This document shows positions 60,801-64,000 of a stretch of 64,000 nt of DNA, in pieces. The translations under genes and the position numbers were made by a program. This stretch comes from Scleropages formosus (taxonomy: Eukaryota; Chordata; Actinopteri; Osteoglossiformes; Osteoglossidae). Numbering within the stretch: the stretch's first letter is position 1; each line of letters opens with the position of its first letter. The stretch spans positions 38,893,638 to 38,957,637 of the forward strand of contig NC_041806.1 of the NCBI RefSeq assembly GCF_900964775.1, given 5' to 3'. Below the pieces are notes generated by a model. The model was not told the DNA's origin, searched no databases, and was given only the letters and a program-made list of their open reading frames with translations.

Positions 60801-61982
60801 CGGCCTGTGGATGTGGTCGGCAGAAGGCAAATCAGGCACACAGTGTAGCCACACACCCAGAGAAAGGTAACACACCCTTTACCTCGGAGCCAAAAGCCAA
60901 TAGCTACACACTCGCAGGCTCTCAGTGTGATAGGGATGCTTTGCCAGAAATAGGTGCTGAGCTGGGAACTGCAGAGGTCCAGGAAGTGAATTGGGATTAC
61001 AGTACTGACACTAACACTTCCTTTTCACACAGTGGCCCCTGTGCTCTTGAAAGTGACATGCCTGTGCAAAAAAAAAAAAAAAAAAAAAAAAAAGAAAAAA
61101 AAAAGGGCAGTACGGTGGCACAGCGAGTAGCGCTGCTGTCTCATAGTGCCTGGGTGGTGTGAGAGTACGTGGGTTCGATCCCTGCTCAGTCTGTGTGGAG
61201 TTTGCATGTTCTCCCTGTGTCTGCATGGGTTTCCACCAGGTACTCTGGTTTCCTCCCACAGTCCAAACACATACTGTTCAGGTTCCCCCATAGTGTGTGT
61301 GTGTGTTCCACTGATGTATGGATGAGTGACCCATTGTAAGTAGTGTATGTAGCAGTGTAAGTCACCTTGGTGAATAAGCCTAAGGTGTGTGGGCTGGTAA
61401 CACTACATAGAGTTCATTGGAAGTCGCTTTGAAATGCGTCTGCTAAATAAATGTAAAAATGTAAAACACCACTTCCGTGTCGAACCGCACGTACACGCAA
61501 ACCCAAGGAAGAAGGGAGCAAAAGGTGCCTAGCCTAGGGCCACTCACTCGCGGACACACCCACACCCCTGGAAGGAATGCGCGCCGCCGCACCTTAACGA
61601 AGGGGAACGCGGCCCCGGGTTTGAGCGGCTCGTCCTCGTGCTCCTGCTGGTGCGCCACGTACTTCTCGAGGCCCTGCTGCTTGAAGATCTTCCGCTCGCT
61701 CGTCATGTCGAAGAGCGTGCGCGAGGACACGGCGATGGTGACGGCGTAGCGGGGCTTCGGCTGCGCGCGAACACGCGGAAAACAGAAGGAGACGTATTAA
61801 GCACCTGTTTGTCTGTCGCAAGTTGTACGCACGGGTCTGAGAACCGGAGGCGCGAAGGAGGAACTCACAGGTCTGGGTTTTTTGGACTTCAAGCTGTCAA
61901 AGAACGCCTTGGCCTCAGCCCAGTCCTTCTCCTCCTCCCCCTTCAGCTCCCCCGCGCTCTCGGCCTCCTTCATGTCGCTCAT
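57876..61982 (-). CDS. nt5c1b: cytosolic 5'-nucleotidase 1 (NT5C1A/B family)
   Basis: Hydrolyses AMP to adenosine in the cytosol. Six exons: 61982-61869, 61760-61593, 60804-60675, 59385-59263, 58966-58782 and 58241-57876, all GT/AG, frame open, 361 residues (human NT5C1A 368). The HAD-type nucleophile motif DGDAV is at 204-208, with [10 protein letters not shown] at 118-127, [11 protein letters not shown] near 274-284 and the acidic loop FFDDQ at 319-323, all intact. The protein lacks the long Ser-rich N-terminus of mammalian NT5C1B. Its [16 protein letters not shown] start, [12 protein letters not shown] and the AHVPYG tail resemble NT5C1A, yet the neighbour is rdh14, as for NT5C1B. I use the symbol from position; family membership is certain, paralogue is not. 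Confidence 0.9.
58360..58382. repeat. T homopolymer in an nt5c1 intron
   Basis: About 22 T residues on the plus strand. Confidence 0.9.
58620..58742 (-). repeat. degraded dispersed repeat (GGATAGGCTCC family)
   Basis: CTGCCTGTCCGCTGCAGGGT, TACACCCTGGACAGGAAGCC; intronic in nt5c1. Confidence 0.55.
59600..59806 (+). repeat. tRNA-like SINE, family B (intronic)
   Basis: AGAGTAGTGACTAGAGCCAC head, GAATAGAGTACTTACCC block, tail CACTTTGGAGAAAAGCATCA and GCTAAATGACTAAATAA. Confidence 0.75.
61068..61105. repeat. A-rich homopolymer tract
   Basis: Over 30 A residues with two G interruptions, directly before the V-type SINE head. Confidence 0.92.
61109..61462 (+). repeat. V-type SINE, near full length (intronic in nt5c1)
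   Basis: tRNA-like head with A box (GGTGGCACAGCGAGTAGC) and B box (GGGTTCGATCCC), then the conserved central block (GTGTGGAGTTTGCATGTTCT, TTTCCTCCCACAGTCCAAA), a spacer, and the tail GAAGTCGCTTTGAAATGCGT / CTGCTAAATAAATGTAA. I assign it to the V-SINE type from memory of this central block. Confidence 0.8.
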
Positions 61983-62165
61983 TGTCCGGCTTCCCTCGGC
62001 AAACTCCTGTCCCGCGCACGGCTGGCAGCTCTGCCCTCAGTTCTTAAGGAAATATGGGGATCCCTCCTCCGCATCGCCTACAGGGCGTTTCTTTCAACCC
62101 ATGATTTCCGGGTTCAGTGTTGCTGTTGGCTCGCGCCGGGCGGAACTCCGCGAACAGCCCCTCTC
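61480..62165 (-). promoter_or_regulatory. CpG-rich promoter region of nt5c1
   Basis: GC- and CpG-rich DNA covers exons 1-2 and the upstream flank, with an ETS-like TTTCCGGG near 62107. No TATA box at a clear distance. The composition turns AT-rich after about 62170. Confidence 0.5.
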
Positions 62166-62814
62166 ATCTCCTTCAACTTCCTTATATATTTAACTCATCT
62201 TTAATTTGCCCCAAATTATTAAAATGAATGTAAAGTTCTTTTTTAGAATCATGGCAGATTTAAGACGCAGCTCCTTTGTTAGTTGCACTGTTTTGATTGT
62301 GGCCTTAGAAGTGTAGTGTTGCGTCCACTTACTGTTAAAGGGTCCTGGGGTTATTTTCTGTCGGGTGTCAAAATTGATGATCGCGTTATTATGTGTGTTG
62401 AGGTTCAGAATTTGTCAATTATTGTCGTGCGGGTACTCTAGGGTACCTCTCGATTTTTTAATGTAATTGTTATGATTAGTTTGGCAGAGTTTTGTTTACG
62501 GATTAGTGTTCTGTGATTGTATTTTTTCTAATTTCGTGTTTCGTTTGAAAAATATTCATGTAATTCATTTAATAAATTATGTGTTGAGAAAAAATTTAAA
62601 AAAGACAAAAGAATACTAATGTATATTTCCAGTCCGTTCAGAAAAATAATGTGAAGTATGTTTCCGTTTTTCTATTGTACTATTGTACAGGTATTAGGGT
62701 TTCACTTTGACCGTTTTTATCGACATCACCAAATACTATATAGCATAACACTGTGTTTTAATTTAGAGTGACACATTTTCCATGCACTCATTCACTATAG
62801 TCTACCTCTTGACG
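62166..62814. other. intergenic, no gene seen
   Basis: AT-rich non-coding DNA upstream of nt5c1. Confidence 0.4.
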
Positions 62815-62895
62815 AAGCCAGGGTGCTCCGGACCATATTCTGGAAGCACAGGTCGAAAGACTAGTGAGCGTACACCTGGGCGGGATATTCCGCCG
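62815..62895 (-). repeat. degraded dispersed repeat (GGATAGGCTCC family)
   Basis: CCGGACCATATTCTGGAAGC and CACCTGGGCGGGATATTCCG mark a diverged fragment. Confidence 0.45.
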
Positions 62896-63653
62896 CAGAC
62901 TAATACATTTCCCAGTTGCGTATTAATTTCTTATTTCTTATTAATACACATTTGCCTGGCTGTACATAATAAATGAAATACTTATTCTGAAGCTATTGTT
63001 ATTGTTTGTTATAATTCCATGATGATCATCCATTACTATCTATAACCAACAGAGGCCATCGCAGATCTGCAGCCTAAATGAATTTTCATACTCCCTTGAA
63101 TTTCAAGAAGTCTTCAAAGAATTCCATATATATTTCCCTTCAGGTTCCAACCTTCCACTTAACATGGACAAAAAGAAGCATTTATTAGACAAAAAATTTA
63201 CCTTTACACTGTTAGACTTCAGATTTACACATTCACCATGGTAATGCAAATAAGTTCAGTAGTCTGACATGTTCTGTATCTGCCATTGTTATGATTTGTT
63301 TTTTTAACCGTGACTTTCTCCTCATGCTCTCTCTAAGTGCTCTTTCGTGTTCAGCCCTCTCCTAAAAGAATTTCCCAAAGGCATTGGTACAGCTGCACCC
63401 TGTGAACAAATTTTTTTAAATAAAGCATATTCACAGCCTTTGCTGATACAGTGAAAGTAGGTCTTTCCACCACAGTGCTCTCACATCCAGGTTCCTGCTG
63501 ACACTACATTCCAGGTGTAGCAGGCCAAAGTATGACCGCTCCCTCTAAAGTGATGAATGGGCAAATTGTGAACATGTTCTTGCTCAACAATACTGACAAA
63601 GTGAGGAATTTGGAAGAACATGTCTTTAGTGTAAGGGGTAAGGGGAAAGAATT
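62896..63653. other. intergenic, no gene seen
   Basis: Non-coding DNA without a supportable feature. Confidence 0.35.
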
Positions 63654-63862
63654 TGCCCCGGGGTCTTGTTCACGAGTGAGGTGAGAAGGGAGCGTGAGAT
63701 CGGCCGCAGACTAGGAGCAGCGGCAGCAGTAACGCGGTTGCTGTACTGGACTGTAGTGGTGAAGGGGGAGCTGAGCCGTAAGGCGAAGCTCTCCATTTAC
63801 CGGTCGATTTACGTGCCTACCCTCACCTATGGTCATGAACTTTGGGTAATGACTGAAAGAAT
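63654..63862 (+). mobile_element. non-LTR LINE fragment (reverse-transcriptase C-terminal part)
   Basis: About 69 codons read without a stop in one frame and include KAKLSIYRSIYVPTLTYGHE followed by LWVMTERI, the conserved end of reverse transcriptase in common fish LINEs (Rex1/L2-like; exact clade uncertain). Only this piece remains. It is cut on the right by SINE-A copy 19. Confidence 0.8.
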
Positions 63863-64000
63863 AAGGGGGGGCGCAGTGGGTTGGACCGGGTCCTGCTCTC
63901 CAGTGGGTCTGGGGTTCGAGTCCTGCTTGCGGTGCCTTGCGAAGGATTGGCGTCCCGTCCTGGGTATGTTCCCTCCTCCTCCGGCCTTATGCCCTGAGTT
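63863..64000 (+). repeat. SINE-A copy 19, cut by the window end
   Basis: Starts GGGGGGGCGCAGTGGGTTGG with an intact B box GGGTTCGAGTCC, and runs off the window before its tail. Confidence 0.9.

Overview
The window is nuclear DNA of a ray-finned fish. Its genes have small introns and standard GT/AG junctions, and its intergenic DNA is full of teleost-type tRNA-derived SINEs, CA/TG microsatellites and one non-LTR LINE remnant. The commonest repeat (19 copies, called SINE-A here) has a GGTTCGAGTCC B box and a TG-repeat tail. It reminds me of repeats in bonytongues (Osteoglossiformes), but I place it there from memory only. I saw no bacterial, viral or CRISPR features.

Layout. (1) 0.5-5.8 kb: tent5a (FAM46A) on the minus strand, with a long 3' UTR, two coding exons, a GC-rich start and a probable noncoding first exon. 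(2) 5.8-20.4 kb: gene-free, with a repeat-poor part (5.8-13.2 kb) and a SINE-dense part (13.2-20.1 kb). (3) 20.5-22.9 kb: a dead matrilin-3-like gene on the plus strand, with a SINE inside its EGF exon. (4) 25.1-26.3 kb: ttc32, plus strand, three exons. (5) 26.7-31.3 kb: a complete 21-exon egg-coat gene of the ZPAX type, minus strand, tail to tail with ttc32. (6) 32.4-35.6 kb: kcns3 (Kv9.3), plus strand, with an uninterrupted coding exon. (7) 35.6-53.6 kb: gene-free, with scattered SINEs. (8) 53.6-55.8 kb: rdh14, minus strand, two exons. (9) 57.9-62.0 kb: a cytosolic 5'-nucleotidase 1 gene, minus strand, six exons, directly upstream of rdh14. (10) 62.2-64.0 kb: intergenic DNA, a LINE reverse-transcriptase remnant and a SINE cut by the window end.

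MATN3, TTC32, KCNS3, RDH14 and NT5C1B all map to human 2p24, so most of the window is one ancient linkage group. TENT5A (human 6q14) is the outsider, and WDR35 and OSR1, which lie among these genes in human, are not present here. The genes share no pathway. They cover cytoplasmic RNA polyadenylation, a TPR adaptor, the oocyte envelope, a silent Kv subunit, retinoid reduction and AMP breakdown. I rebuilt the multi-exon genes by hand from splice sites. Reading frame stays open across all joins in tent5a, ttc32, zpax, rdh14 and nt5c1, which is the main support for those models.
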